A DNA stretch of 15,297 nucleotides from an uncultured Oscillospiraceae bacterium (GCA_900548545.1 URKX01000045.1:1-15297), one strand, 5' to 3'. Numbered from the stretch's first letter, positions 6,284 to 13,266 are shown. The notes: generated from the sequence alone by a model not told the origin. Numbers and translations are program-made.

Positions 6284-7189
6284 TCAATCAGACCGGAAGC
6301 CCTTGCCGATAATTTCGCTGGTGTTAGTAATGAACATAAAGGAGTGAGGGTCGATCGCCTTGCACTTTTGACGCAGGCGCACAGCCTCGCCCCGGCGCAC
6401 AGCGGTGAGCACCACTTTGCGGTTCTGGTGGGAATAAGCCCCTTCGCCATCCACCACCGTGGAACTGCGGTTGAGCACTTTGATGATATAATCGCAAATT
6501 TCGTCCGGCTTGGAGGTGACGATAGAAAAGAACTTGCACAAATTGATGCTCTCGATAACGGAATCTACCACGAAAGCTTTCAAGAACAGACCCAAAATAG
6601 AGAACATACCGGTTTCCACGCCAAAGAAGAAAAAGGAGGACAGGGCAATCACGCTGTCGCTGACAAAGAGGCCCTTCCCAATATCGGAAATGCCGGTGTA
6701 TTTTTTTAGGATCATGGCCACAATGTCCGTGCCGCCGGAGGAGGCGTTGTAATTGAACAACAGCGCGGAACCCACCGCGGGGAGCATCATGGCAAAAAAC
6801 AATTCCATCAAAGGTTGATCGGTGAAGGGCTTGTCCATGGGGCAAACCCTTTCCAATACCCAGGTTTCAAAGGAGTACATCAAACTGCAATAGGTGGTCC
6901 AAAAGCCAAAAGTCTTTCCCAAAAACAGATAGCCTAAAACCAGCAATAACACATTGATGATGGCCATCAGCGTAGCGGTAGACAGGAAGGGGACAACCTT
7001 TCCCAAAATAATGGACAAGCCGCTGACGCCGCCAGTGGTAAAATTGTTGGGGATTTTGAAAAAGTAAACACCCACAGTCAATAGGAAAAGCCCCAGGTTG
7101 ACAACTAAAAATGCCTTTAGGTTATCCTTCGTGATAAACGAAAGAAGCCCGCCCCGCTGCTGTTCTTGGTCAGTTCCAGTAGACATCAT
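6284..7189 (-). CDS. YitT family membrane protein (DUF161 + DUF2179)
   Basis: Integral membrane protein of 301 residues. The N-terminal half has about five hydrophobic spans, starting with LKAFLVVNLGLFLLTVGVYFF and the conserved NNFTTGGVSGLSII loop, then NASSGGTDIVAMIL after span 4. Both Gly-rich loops are typical of DUF161. The last ~85 residues form the soluble DUF2179 domain (VVDGEGAYSHQNRKVVLTAV and the ending FITNTSEIIGKGF). The family is widespread in Firmicutes; transport has been suggested, but no substrate is agreed. I chose the ATG at 7189 (GGAG 8 nt upstream) over longer in-frame extensions because a clear promoter lies at 7260-7288, inside the extension. A single-gene unit with its own promoter and terminator. 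Confidence 0.92.
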   Translation of the reverse strand: MMSTGTDQEQQRGGLLSFITKDNLKAFLVVNLGLFLLTVGVYFFKIPNNFTTGGVSGLSIILGKVVPFLSTATLMAIINVLLLVLGYLFLGKTFGFWTTYCSLMYSFETWVLERVCPMDKPFTDQPLMELFFAMMLPAVGSALLFNYNASSGGTDIVAMILKKYTGISDIGKGLFVSDSVIALSSFFFFGVETGMFSILGLFLKAFVVDSVIESINLCKFFSIVTSKPDEICDYIIKVLNRSSTVVDGEGAYSHQNRKVVLTAVRRGEAVRLRQKCKAIDPHSFMFITNTSEIIGKGFRSD

Positions 7190-7259
7190 GCAGTCCTCTC
7201 CATCCCTTGATAACACAATGCAGTTGTGGATTTGGCCCCATTTTCCCGGACCGTTTGAG

Positions 7260-7288
7260 ATTCTACCACAACAAACAAAAATTTGCAA
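7260..7288 (-). promoter_or_regulatory. Promoter of the YitT-family gene
   Basis: On the minus strand: TTGCAA (7288-7283), a 17-nt spacer, TAGAAT (7265-7260). It places the start codon about 65 nt downstream of the transcription start. Confidence 0.8.
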
Positions 7289-7347
7289 CCGTTTCCCAAT
7301 AGAAAACCGGGCTTTTTCTCTATTTTACCAAGGATTTTCTGTGCCCG

Positions 7348-8190
7348 TTACCCCAGCTGTTCCCGGAGGAAGCGCACCGCCAAAGCAATATCCGCCTGGG
7401 GGTCCTCCCCCACTTCCCGCTCAATAGTCAAAAAGCCGGTGTAGCCAATGGCGTCCAACGCCTTTAAATAGTTGGGGAAATCCACATCCCCTTGGCCCAA
7501 GGGCAACTCGATATAGGAATCATCTGTAAGCATTTCCGACTCTGCCATGCCGTAAAGGGCTTCCGGGTCAACATAGTGCAGGCGCCGCCCGTCTTTGGCA
7601 TGGGTGTGGACAATATAGTCCTTCAACGTATACACAGCCTGCACAGGGTCATCCCCGGTGACCATGACAAAATTGGCCGGGTCTAAGTTCACCGCCACAC
7701 CTGTGGAATGGAGGCTGTCCAAAAAACCTTTTAAGGTGGCCGCCTCTTCCGGGCCGGTTTCAATGGCAAAATGAGCCTTTAAAGAATCCGCGTAGGCCGC
7801 CAGCTGCCCACAGGCCTGCTGTAGGATACCATAACGGGGATGGGAACTGTCCCCAGGGATCACACCGATATGGGTGGTGACCACGTCGGTTTCCAGGTCC
7901 TTGGCCAAATCCAGGATCCGTTTGGATTCCTCAATGAGGGCCGGGTTCTTTTCCGGATTGGCAAACCCCTGGCCCAAATCCCCGCACAGCGCGGAAATCA
8001 CCAGACCATGGTCTTTCACGTCTTGCAGAAACTCCCGGCGGCGCTGGGGCGTCATCTCTTTCGGGGACAAGGCCCCACGGGTAGCATACACTTGAATCCC
8101 CCTGGCGCCCAGGGCCTGGGCTTTCTCCAGGGCTATATGCACATCCGTGCGGAAAGATTCCAACATGACGCCAATGGAAAAAGGATACAT
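7348..8190 (-). CDS. Sugar phosphate isomerase/epimerase (xylose isomerase-like TIM barrel)
   Basis: A 280-residue cytosolic TIM-barrel protein of the AP endonuclease 2 / xylose-isomerase-like superfamily. Probable metal and catalytic residues are His107 (VTTHIGV), Glu144 (FAIETG), Asp170 (VNLDPANF), His197 (VHTHAKDG) and Glu257 (LTIEREVG), in the order seen in this family. The usual activity is isomerisation or epimerisation of a sugar, inositol derivative or keto-sugar; the substrate cannot be given. The ATG at 8190 has AAAGGAG 10 nt upstream. The in-frame extension to 8232 overlaps the expected transcript start and is rejected. No sugar-uptake or kinase gene is adjacent, and its neighbours have their own promoters. 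It is divergent from the PadR operon. Confidence 0.9.
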   Translation of the reverse strand: MYPFSIGVMLESFRTDVHIALEKAQALGARGIQVYATRGALSPKEMTPQRRREFLQDVKDHGLVISALCGDLGQGFANPEKNPALIEESKRILDLAKDLETDVVTTHIGVIPGDSSHPRYGILQQACGQLAAYADSLKAHFAIETGPEEAATLKGFLDSLHSTGVAVNLDPANFVMVTGDDPVQAVYTLKDYIVHTHAKDGRRLHYVDPEALYGMAESEMLTDDSYIELPLGQGDVDFPNYLKALDAIGYTGFLTIEREVGEDPQADIALAVRFLREQLG

Positions 8191-8237
8191 GAGTAAATCG
8201 CTCCTTTCAAAATTAGGAAGGTAACTGTCCAATTGAG

Positions 8238-8265
8238 ATTATAGCCTAATTGCTGCCATTTGCAA
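8238..8265 (-). promoter_or_regulatory. Promoter of the sugar epimerase gene
   Basis: On the minus strand: TTGCAA (8265-8260), a 16-nt spacer, TATAAT (8243-8238), about 47 nt before the start codon. It is divergent from the PadR promoter, with the two -35 elements about 40 bp apart. Confidence 0.75.
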
Positions 8266-8305
8266 AGTAGCTTTTTGAGAAAAAAGCAAAAGAGAGATAT
8301 CCCTC

Positions 8306-8362
8306 TTGACAGCTTTCCCGCAAAGGGCTATACTATGCGATAGTATTTAGTAACACTAAATA
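8306..8362 (+). promoter_or_regulatory. PadR operon promoter with tandem palindromic operators
   Basis: TTGACA (8306-8311), a 17-nt spacer, TATACT (8329-8334). Two perfect inverted repeats follow. TACTAT-GCG-ATAGTA (8331-8345) overlaps the -10 and start site. TATTTAGT-AAC-ACTAAATA (8344-8362) lies directly downstream and shares two bases with the first. Both centres are 3 nt. The position is ideal for repression, and PadR-family operators are often such ATACTA/TAGTAT-like palindromes. Autoregulation by the first gene is the natural inference. Confidence 0.85.
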
Positions 8363-8383
8363 GCAGCGATAAGGAGTGATGGG

Positions 8384-8740
8384 ATGGAAGGGAAGTATGT
8401 CCAACAGTTCAAAAAGGGAGCTTTGGAAATGGTCCTTTTGTGTTTGATCGCCCAGCGGGAAACCTATGGATACGAGATCCTCACCCAGTTGAACCAGCGA
8501 GGAGGAACCGTACTGGGATATGCCCGGGAAGGGACGATCTATCCCATTCTCTACCGGCTGCAAGAACAGGGTTTGGTGCAAACCCGCCTTGCCCCGGCAG
8601 CAGCCAACGGTGGTACCAAGAAATATTATTCCCTCACGGAAAAAGGGCAGCAAGTTTTAGAGGAACTCACATCGTTTTGGACGGGCTATACCCAGTGTAT
8701 AAATGGGTTTATCGCTCAGTGGAAGGAGAGTGTATCATGA
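8384..8740 (+). CDS. PadR family transcriptional regulator
   Basis: A 118-residue winged-helix repressor. The N-terminus FKKGALEMVLLCLIAQRETYGYEI is the standard PadR opening helix pair. REGTIYPILYRLQEQGLV is the recognition helix, and GGTKKYYSLTEKGQQVL is the wing and family signature. A short C-terminal dimerisation helix follows, so this is the small PadR subtype. The ATG at 8384 follows AAGGAG with 8 nt between. Its stop overlaps the start of the next gene (ATGA), a sign of coupled translation. PadR genes of this subtype are commonly followed by a DUF1700/HAAS membrane protein, as here. It probably represses its own operon through the palindromes at 8331-8362. The effector is unknown; membrane-active drugs or cell-envelope stress are common themes for the family. 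Confidence 0.93.
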   Translation: MEGKYVQQFKKGALEMVLLCLIAQRETYGYEILTQLNQRGGTVLGYAREGTIYPILYRLQEQGLVQTRLAPAAANGGTKKYYSLTEKGQQVLEELTSFWTGYTQCINGFIAQWKESVS

Positions 8741-9180
8741 AAGAATCATACATCCAGCAGGTGAAGCGCCATCTGACCCTCACCAGAAAGCAAAAACAGG
8801 AAGTGCTGCGGGACCTGGAAGAGATCTTCGCTTCTGCTTTGGAGCACGGGGAGTCGGAAGGCCAAGTGATCGCACGGCTTGGCACACCGGAGGAATACGC
8901 CCGCAGCGTGGAAAGGCCCTTGGAAAAGCGCCGGGGCGGGACAGCCCTTGTGGGACTGGTGGTATCCTGTATTGTGTGTGTAGGGGCCGTTGCCCTTTTC
9001 CTCTCCACTCAAACCTTTTGGGTACCGGAAAACGCCATCGGGTATGCCCAGGGGGGCACCTCCATCCAGGTCGCAGGCAGCGTGGACCTCTCCCCCCTTC
9101 TATTGGTGCTTGGGGCAGCGGGACTGGTAGGGGCTGCTTGGTTTGCCTGGCGCCTCTACCGGCTGAAAAAAGGAGCGTGA
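8737..9180 (+). CDS. HAAS/DUF1700-type membrane protein
   Basis: A 147-residue protein. Residues 1-60 are a helical domain typical of HAAS/DUF1700 proteins (LTLTRKQKQEVLRDLEEIFA, then GESEGQVIARLGTPEEYARS). Two predicted membrane spans follow, at about 68-89 and 118-141, with a loop of about 28 residues between them. The C-terminus is basic (RLYRLKKGA). The ATG has GGAG about 8 nt upstream and overlaps the PadR stop by 4 nt. In this family the N-terminal domain is thought to contact or partner with the PadR regulator or to sense membrane state, but the mechanism is not settled. The next gene starts 4 nt after its stop. It is shorter than many DUF1700 proteins, which have a larger C-terminal membrane domain. 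Confidence 0.85.
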   Translation: MKESYIQQVKRHLTLTRKQKQEVLRDLEEIFASALEHGESEGQVIARLGTPEEYARSVERPLEKRRGGTALVGLVVSCIVCVGAVALFLSTQTFWVPENAIGYAQGGTSIQVAGSVDLSPLLLVLGAAGLVGAAWFAWRLYRLKKGA

Positions 9181-9184
9181 CACC

Positions 9185-9622
9185 TTGAAAAAGAAAGCAA
9201 TGGCCGCTTTGGGTTTTGCGGCGGTCTGGGTGGCTGTCCTTGCGGTGATCTCCGTCCAAAGCGTGTTGAAGATTGAGGACTGTACCTGGACCATGTCCAC
9301 AGCCCAAGACGCAAACGGCAATGTGATCGCCTGTGGAACCAGCAGCGCTGCACAGTATCCGGATGCAGAGGGAACTTCCCTCTCCTGCCAAGCCCGGAAA
9401 GGGGTGCTCACCTTGGTGTGCGGGACAGAAGAAACGTCCGGTACGTATCGCCAAACCCAGCAAAACCAAGACGGCAGGCTCTACGAGATGGACGTGAAAG
9501 GGCTGGGCTGGGGCTATGGGGTGTGCGCCTACACCGTTTTCGACACCGGTGAACGCCTCCCCACTTTGGTGATCACATTCCCTAAAGACAAAACCCTCAC
9601 CTTTACTGGCAGCCACAGATGA
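9185..9622 (+). CDS. Membrane-anchored extracytoplasmic protein of unknown function
   Basis: I do not recognise this 145-residue protein. It has a basic N-terminus (KKK) and one hydrophobic span at about 7-24. The outside domain is about 120 residues with five cysteines (33, 50, 68, 79, 114) and many Thr/Gly, predicted to be mostly beta strand. The span could be an uncleaved anchor or a signal peptide; the region after it (SVQSVLK) shows no lipobox Cys. The start is TTG at 9185, because AAGGAG lies 9 nt before it; the ATG at 9200 would cut into the basic head and has no site. It is the third gene of the PadR operon, 4 nt after the HAAS gene, and a strong terminator follows the stop. It may be the sensed or protected envelope partner of the operon, which is inference. 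Confidence 0.8.
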   Translation: MKKKAMAALGFAAVWVAVLAVISVQSVLKIEDCTWTMSTAQDANGNVIACGTSSAAQYPDAEGTSLSCQARKGVLTLVCGTEETSGTYRQTQQNQDGRLYEMDVKGLGWGYGVCAYTVFDTGERLPTLVITFPKDKTLTFTGSHR

Positions 9623-9629
9623 CAAAAAT

Positions 9630-9661
9630 TCCCGGGAGGTTTTCCTCCCGGGAGTTTTTTT
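9630..9661. terminator. Bidirectional terminator shared by the PadR operon and rnpB
   Basis: Arms CCCGGGAGG (9631-9639) and CCTCCCGGG (9644-9652) pair perfectly around TTTT. A T-run follows on the plus strand (9655-9661) and an A-run (9624-9628) serves the minus strand, where rnpB transcription arrives. Confidence 0.95.
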
Positions 9662-9685
9662 AGGGGTTTCCCCTTGTCTTCAAAA

Positions 9686-10031
9686 TGTGACCAGGCCTGT
9701 AAGCCGAGTTCTGTCGTGGACAGTCATCTATCTTGGCCGGACGTTGCCATCCGGCTCACGCCACCTCCTCGGAACGCGCAGGGCTACGCTTTGTGTTCCT
9801 CCACGGTGTTGCTCAGGATAGGGTTTACAGGGCCGCGTGGTCTCCCACGCGCCGGTGAGCTCTTACCTCGCCTTTCCACCCTTACCGGATAAAACCGGCG
9901 GTATCTCTCTGTTGCACTTTCCCTGGGGTCGCCCCCGGCGGCGGTTAGCCGTTATCCTTGCCCTGGGGAGCTCGGACTTTCCTCAGACGAGGGGTTTCCC
10001 CCTTCGCCCGCGACTGTCTAGCCTGCTCACA
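9686..10031 (-). ncRNA. rnpB: RNase P RNA, bacterial class A
   Basis: Catalytic RNA of RNase P, which removes 5' leaders from tRNA precursors. On the minus strand the 5' conserved block GAGGAAAGTCCGAGC lies at 9984-9970 and the 3' block ACAGAACTCGGCTTACAG at 9714-9697. These form helix P4. GGTAAGAGCTCACCGG and the following P-arm region fit class A rather than the Bacillus class B layout. P1 is formed by the ends: TGTGAGCAGGC pairs with GCCTGGTCACA across one mismatch, which sets the limits to about 10031 and 9686. The promoter at 10039-10066 predicts a transcript start within a base or two of that 5' end. The terminator at 9630-9661 ends it. Exact ends are good to a few bases. Confidence 0.95.
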
Positions 10032-10038
10032 CTTTTAT

Positions 10039-10066
10039 TTTATAAGGGGAACCTCCCCTTTGTCAA
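10039..10066 (-). promoter_or_regulatory. rnpB promoter with palindromic spacer, overlapping the pncB stop
   Basis: On the minus strand: TTGACA (10066-10061), a 16-nt spacer, TATAAA (10044-10039). The spacer region is nearly filled by an inverted repeat, AAGGGGA-(3)-TCCCCTT on either strand (10044-10060). The pncB stop codon TGA (10065-10063) is part of the -35 hexamer. Confidence 0.8.
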
Positions 10067-11517
10067 TAGCTTTGCTGGGATAGCAGCCGGTTTTTCTCAT
10101 CCCACAGCTTCTGGGACAGATCCACATAATAGTTGTGAGGATTCTCAAACCGGGTAACCTCTTCCCAGAGGTTGTCCACCTGGGCCATGCAATAGGCCTT
10201 GATGGCTTTCAGCGCCCGGGGCGTGTAGACACATTGCCCATTTTTAAAAATGGGCTGGAGCAGCGGCACCGCGGTAAAATTCTCCACGGTCTTGCGTTTC
10301 CAGGTGTGCTCGGGGTCAAACAGCACATAGGGCTTCTCCTCGTCGATGGCCTCATCGTGGAGGGTAATCACATCGGCGATGGCTTTGTCGGTTTCCTTGT
10401 CAAAAAGCCGCCAAGCGCTCTTAAAACACGGGGTGGTGATCTTCGCCACGTTTTCGCTGATCTTGATTTTGGGGATCACATGGCCCTGGCCGTCTTCCAC
10501 GCCTACCAGCTTATAGACACCGCCAAACACAGGCTCGGAAGAAGAGGTGATCAGCCGTTCGCCCACACCAAAAGAATCCACTTTAGCGCCCTGCATCAAC
10601 ATATCCCGGATGATGTACTCATCCAAGGAGTTGGAGGCACAGATGGGGCAGTCCTCAAACCCGGCGTCATCCAGCATTTTCCGGGCTTTCCGGGAAAGAT
10701 AGGTGATGTCGCCGCTGTCAATCCGGATACCTGCCGGCCGGAATCCCTGGGGGACCAGCACTTCATTGAACACCTTGATGGCGTTGGGCACGCCGGATTT
10801 CAACACATTGTAGGTATCCACCAGCAGCACACAGTTGGCGGGGTACTCCTGGGCATAGGCCTTAAACGCCTCATACTCGGTGGGGAACAGCTGCACCCAG
10901 CTGTGAGCCATGGTGCCCAAAGCCGGCACACCGTATTTCTGGTCGCTGATAGTACAGGCTGTGCCCGCGCAGCCGCCGATATACGCGGCCCTTGCCCCCA
11001 GCATGGCGCCGTCAAACCCTTGGGAACGGCGGGAACCAAACTCCATCACAGCCCGGCCCTGGGCCGCGCGGACAATCCGGTTGGCCTTGGTAGCAATCAA
11101 GCTCTGATGGTTGACGCATAGCAACACCATGGTTTCAATGAATTGTGCCTGGATGGCCGGTCCCCGGACAGTGACAATGGGCTCCCCTGGGAAAATGGGG
11201 GTGCCTTCTGGGACAGCCCACACATCGCAGGAAAATTTAAAGTTCCGTAAATATTCCAGGAATTCCCTGTTAAAAATGTGCTTTTGACGGAGAAATTCAA
11301 TATCCTCCTCACAAAACCGCAGATTTTTCAGGTAATCCACCAGCTGTTCAACACCCGCCATAATGGCAAAGCCACCCTTGTCGGGCACTTTGCGGAAAAA
11401 CATATCAAAATAGCAGATGGTATCCCCTAAGCCGTTGGCAAAGTAGCCGTTGGCCATGGTCAGCTCGTAAAAATCAGTCAGCATGGTGAGGTTGGGCTCT
11501 TGGAAGGGTTTCATCAT
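10063..11517 (-). CDS. pncB: Nicotinate phosphoribosyltransferase
   Basis: Makes nicotinate mononucleotide from nicotinate and PRPP with ATP, in NAD salvage in the cytosol. The 484 residues fit the long bacterial form. Visible motifs are the N-terminal LTDFYELTMANGYF, MEFGSRRSQG in the active site, GTMAHSWVQLFPTEYEAF with the conserved His that is phosphorylated in characterised members, LVDTYNVLKSGVPNAI, GIRIDSGDI (PRPP/phosphate site) and SFGVGERLITS. The chosen ATG at 11517 has AGGAGG 11 nt upstream; the in-frame GTG at 11526 is only 2 nt from it. Single gene with its own promoter. There is no terminator before rnpB, so read-through into rnpB is likely. Confidence 0.95.
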   Translation of the reverse strand: MMKPFQEPNLTMLTDFYELTMANGYFANGLGDTICYFDMFFRKVPDKGGFAIMAGVEQLVDYLKNLRFCEEDIEFLRQKHIFNREFLEYLRNFKFSCDVWAVPEGTPIFPGEPIVTVRGPAIQAQFIETMVLLCVNHQSLIATKANRIVRAAQGRAVMEFGSRRSQGFDGAMLGARAAYIGGCAGTACTISDQKYGVPALGTMAHSWVQLFPTEYEAFKAYAQEYPANCVLLVDTYNVLKSGVPNAIKVFNEVLVPQGFRPAGIRIDSGDITYLSRKARKMLDDAGFEDCPICASNSLDEYIIRDMLMQGAKVDSFGVGERLITSSSEPVFGGVYKLVGVEDGQGHVIPKIKISENVAKITTPCFKSAWRLFDKETDKAIADVITLHDEAIDEEKPYVLFDPEHTWKRKTVENFTAVPLLQPIFKNGQCVYTPRALKAIKAYCMAQVDNLWEEVTRFENPHNYYVDLSQKLWDEKNRLLSQQSY

Positions 11518-11576
11518 GTTCAGCACTTCCTCCTGTGGTCAAACAATAAAAGTGTACTTGCTGGTTTCTTCAATTT

Positions 11577-11585
11577 ATTATAACA
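11577..11585 (-). promoter_or_regulatory. Extended -10 promoter of pncB
   Basis: TGTTATAAT on the minus strand is a perfect extended -10 (TGnTATAAT), 60 nt before the start codon. No convincing -35 lies 16-18 nt upstream, where the best match is CTGTAC. Confidence 0.7.
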
Positions 11586-11706
11586 GTTTCGGCAAAAAAG
11601 TACAGGGAATATTTTACATTCCGTTAAAAGGGAAATAAATATTTTGGCTTTCGGGAAAAATGAGGAATGAATCCATCCTTTTTATGAAATAATTCCCCAA
11701 ATGCCA

Positions 11707-11735
11707 TTGATTTTTCCCAAGGCTTTTTTTATAAT
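11707..11735 (+). promoter_or_regulatory. Promoter of the XRE regulator gene
   Basis: TTGATT (11707-11712), a 17-nt spacer, TATAAT (11730-11735), about 35 nt before the ribosome site. It is divergent from the pncB promoter about 120 bp away. The stretch between holds only AT-rich DNA with no further structure I can support. Confidence 0.8.
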
Positions 11736-11776
11736 GAAGACAGCTTTCAGATTATGTATACTAGGAGGGAAGTGGG

Positions 11777-12031
11777 ATGCGGCTGCGCAGCCAACCATTG
11801 GGCAACAAAAACCTCATTGGAGCCAGAGTGGAAGCCGCCAGAAAAAGCCAGGGCATGAAACAGAAAGAACTGCTGGCACAACTTCAGGTACGCGGAGTGG
11901 ACTTGAATGCCTCCGGCTTGTCAAAACTGGAAGGGCAGATCCGTTTTGTCACCGATTTTGAGCTGTTGGCCCTGTCTGATATTTTGAATGTTTCCGTTTA
12001 CTGGCTACTGACCGGTGAAGAAAAACAATAA
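11777..12031 (+). CDS. Small XRE-family HTH regulator
   Basis: An 84-residue protein that is almost wholly a Cro/C1-type HTH domain. IGARVEAARKSQGMKQKELLAQLQ forms helices 1-2, and LNASGLSKLEGQIRFVTDFELLALSDIL the recognition helix and helices 4-5, followed by NVSVYWLLTGEE, the usual domain end. It has no effector domain. The ATG follows AGGAGG with 8 nt spacing. It has its own promoter and a strong terminator, so it is a single-gene unit. Chromosomal copies with no phage or toxin gene nearby often regulate distant or neighbouring genes; divergent pncB is the nearest candidate. Targets are unknown. Confidence 0.88.
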   Translation: MRLRSQPLGNKNLIGARVEAARKSQGMKQKELLAQLQVRGVDLNASGLSKLEGQIRFVTDFELLALSDILNVSVYWLLTGEEKQ

Positions 12032-12034
12032 CTC

Positions 12035-12065
12035 CCCCGCTTTTTAGAAAAGCGGGGCTTTTTTT
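12035..12065 (+). terminator. Terminator after the XRE regulator
   Basis: Perfect 10-bp stem CCCCGCTTTT (12035-12044) and AAAAGCGGGG (12048-12057) with a 3-nt loop, then a run of seven T. Confidence 0.94.
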
Positions 12066-12131
12066 GCGTTTTGTGGCGTACCTGCCCCCGAACCGGACCA
12101 TACTAATGGAAAAGGTAATGGAGGTGGTCCC

Positions 12132-13223
12132 ATGTTCCAGGCAGCCCGCTGGAAACGTTTGCTGCCCCTGCTGATATTTTTCGCAGGGTACACCCTCTTG
12201 TTCCTTCTGTGGGTCAAAACCTTTTTCTACTCTCTCCCCTTTGTGGCCGGATTCCTTGTGGCCCTCATTCTCCAGCCTTTGGCGCGGTGGCTTCAGAAGC
12301 GGTTCCGGCTCCGTCAAGGCGTCGCGGCTGGCGTCTCCACGGCTGTGGCATTAGTGGTGCTTTGCGGCGGATTGGCACTTTTAGGGATGATAGCGGTACG
12401 GGAGATCACCGCCTTCCTACGGCGCGCTTCTGAAAACGGCTTTGAGGAATTTTCAAAACCTGTGGCAGATTTCCTCAACCAAGCGGGGTCCTTCTTTGGG
12501 AAGTTTGACCTGTCTTTTTTTGAAAACCACCAGCAGGAGATTTTGGACACCCTTCAAAACAGCATGGACCTGTTGGTTTCCGGCCTGGGAGCCCTGTTAC
12601 AGTTGCTGACTTCCGTCCCCATGGTAGTGACCCTCCTGCTGGTAACCGTGTGTTCCGCCTTTTTCTTCACCAGGGATATGCGCTCCATCCTCCATTGGGG
12701 AAAGGCGTTTTTCTCCGACAAGGCCGCCTCCCATATGACGGCGGCGGTGAAAAGCACCGGAAGCAACGGCAGGAAATACCTTCTTTCTTACTTGTTCCTT
12801 TACTTCCTCACCTTTTGCCAGACCTTTGTCATCTTAGCGGTATTGGGCATCCCCTACCCCCTGATGTTCTCTATGGCCACCGCCATCGCCGATGTACTCC
12901 CCGTTTTGGGACCCGGCCTTGTCTTGGCCCCAGTGGCCATCTACCAGTTGCTGACCGGCCATTACGCACGGGCTTTGGGAGTGGGGATCGGCTGGCTGGT
13001 GATCACCTGTATACGGCAAGTGGTAGAGCCCAAACTGGTATCCTCCACCGTGAAGGTCCATCCGTTGGCCACCCTGGCCGCCGTGTATTTTTCACTGGTG
13101 GGCCGGAATATTTGGATCCTGTTTTACGTGCTGGGACTATGTACGTTATACGGGGCCTTTCGCGATACGGGAGCCCTGCCGTCCTTGGTGGAAACAGACA
13201 GGGAAAATGCTTCTGATTCCTAA
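12132..13223 (+). CDS. AI-2E family transporter (YtvI-like membrane protein)
   Basis: A 363-residue membrane protein of the AI-2 exporter (PerM/UPF0118) family. Two spans open the protein (LLPLLIFFAGYTLLFLLWV and LPFVAGFLVALILQPLARWL, the latter a family landmark). A third span and a polar stretch of about 60 residues follow, then spans through SVPMVVTLLLVTVCSAFFFTRD. The conserved back half has PLMFSMATAIADVLPVLGPG, VVEPKLVSS and a long hydrophobic end. EPK followed by HPLATLAAVYF is close to the YtvI subgroup associated with sporulation, so a role there is possible. The ATG at 12132 follows GGAGGTGG with 7 nt. I find no convincing SigA promoter in the 66 nt before it, only CATACTAAT at 12099-12107, loosely like a sporulation-sigma -10. 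Confidence 0.88.
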   Translation: MFQAARWKRLLPLLIFFAGYTLLFLLWVKTFFYSLPFVAGFLVALILQPLARWLQKRFRLRQGVAAGVSTAVALVVLCGGLALLGMIAVREITAFLRRASENGFEEFSKPVADFLNQAGSFFGKFDLSFFENHQQEILDTLQNSMDLLVSGLGALLQLLTSVPMVVTLLLVTVCSAFFFTRDMRSILHWGKAFFSDKAASHMTAAVKSTGSNGRKYLLSYLFLYFLTFCQTFVILAVLGIPYPLMFSMATAIADVLPVLGPGLVLAPVAIYQLLTGHYARALGVGIGWLVITCIRQVVEPKLVSSTVKVHPLATLAAVYFSLVGRNIWILFYVLGLCTLYGAFRDTGALPSLVETDRENASDS

Positions 13224-13256
13224 AAAAGGCTGCCTGCCGTTGAGCAGACAGCCTTT
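13222..13256 (-). terminator. Terminator after the aminotransferase, possibly two-way
   Basis: Arms AAAGGCTG/CAGCCTTT (13225-13232, 13249-13256) plus CTGC/GCAG inside one mismatch, loop of 6 nt. On the minus strand a run of six T follows, so it ends the aminotransferase transcript. The plus side has only CTTTCGTG, so it is a weaker stop for the AI-2E gene whose stop codon overlaps it. Confidence 0.85.
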
Positions 13257-13266
13257 CGTGATTTCT

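Noticed and set aside
6138..6287. N-terminal extension of the HD protein to 6287
   Set aside because: The extension crosses the promoter (6192-6220) and the upstream gene's terminator; the ATG at 6137 has a good ribosome site.
7298..7324. AT-rich inverted repeat AATAGAAAA ... TTTTTCTCTATT as terminator of the epimerase gene
   Set aside because: The stem is weak and interrupted and has no clear T-run; not enough to call.
8270..8287. GCTTTTT-GAGA-AAAAAGC inverted repeat between the divergent epimerase and PadR promoters
   Set aside because: Low-complexity A/T arms in a region with two promoters; no evidence of a specific role.
8780..9625. 281-codon open frame on the minus strand
   Set aside because: Antisense to the HAAS and anchored-protein genes, which have ribosome sites, coupling and a terminator.
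9674..10157. Open frames on the plus strand across the RNase P RNA (9674-9892, 9837-10157)
   Set aside because: They are the complement of a structured RNA gene; conserved RNA blocks explain the sequence.
10135..11121. 328-codon open frame on the plus strand
   Set aside because: Lies fully antisense to pncB, which has clear enzyme motifs; no ribosome site and a His/Gly-rich composition typical of an opposite-strand shadow.
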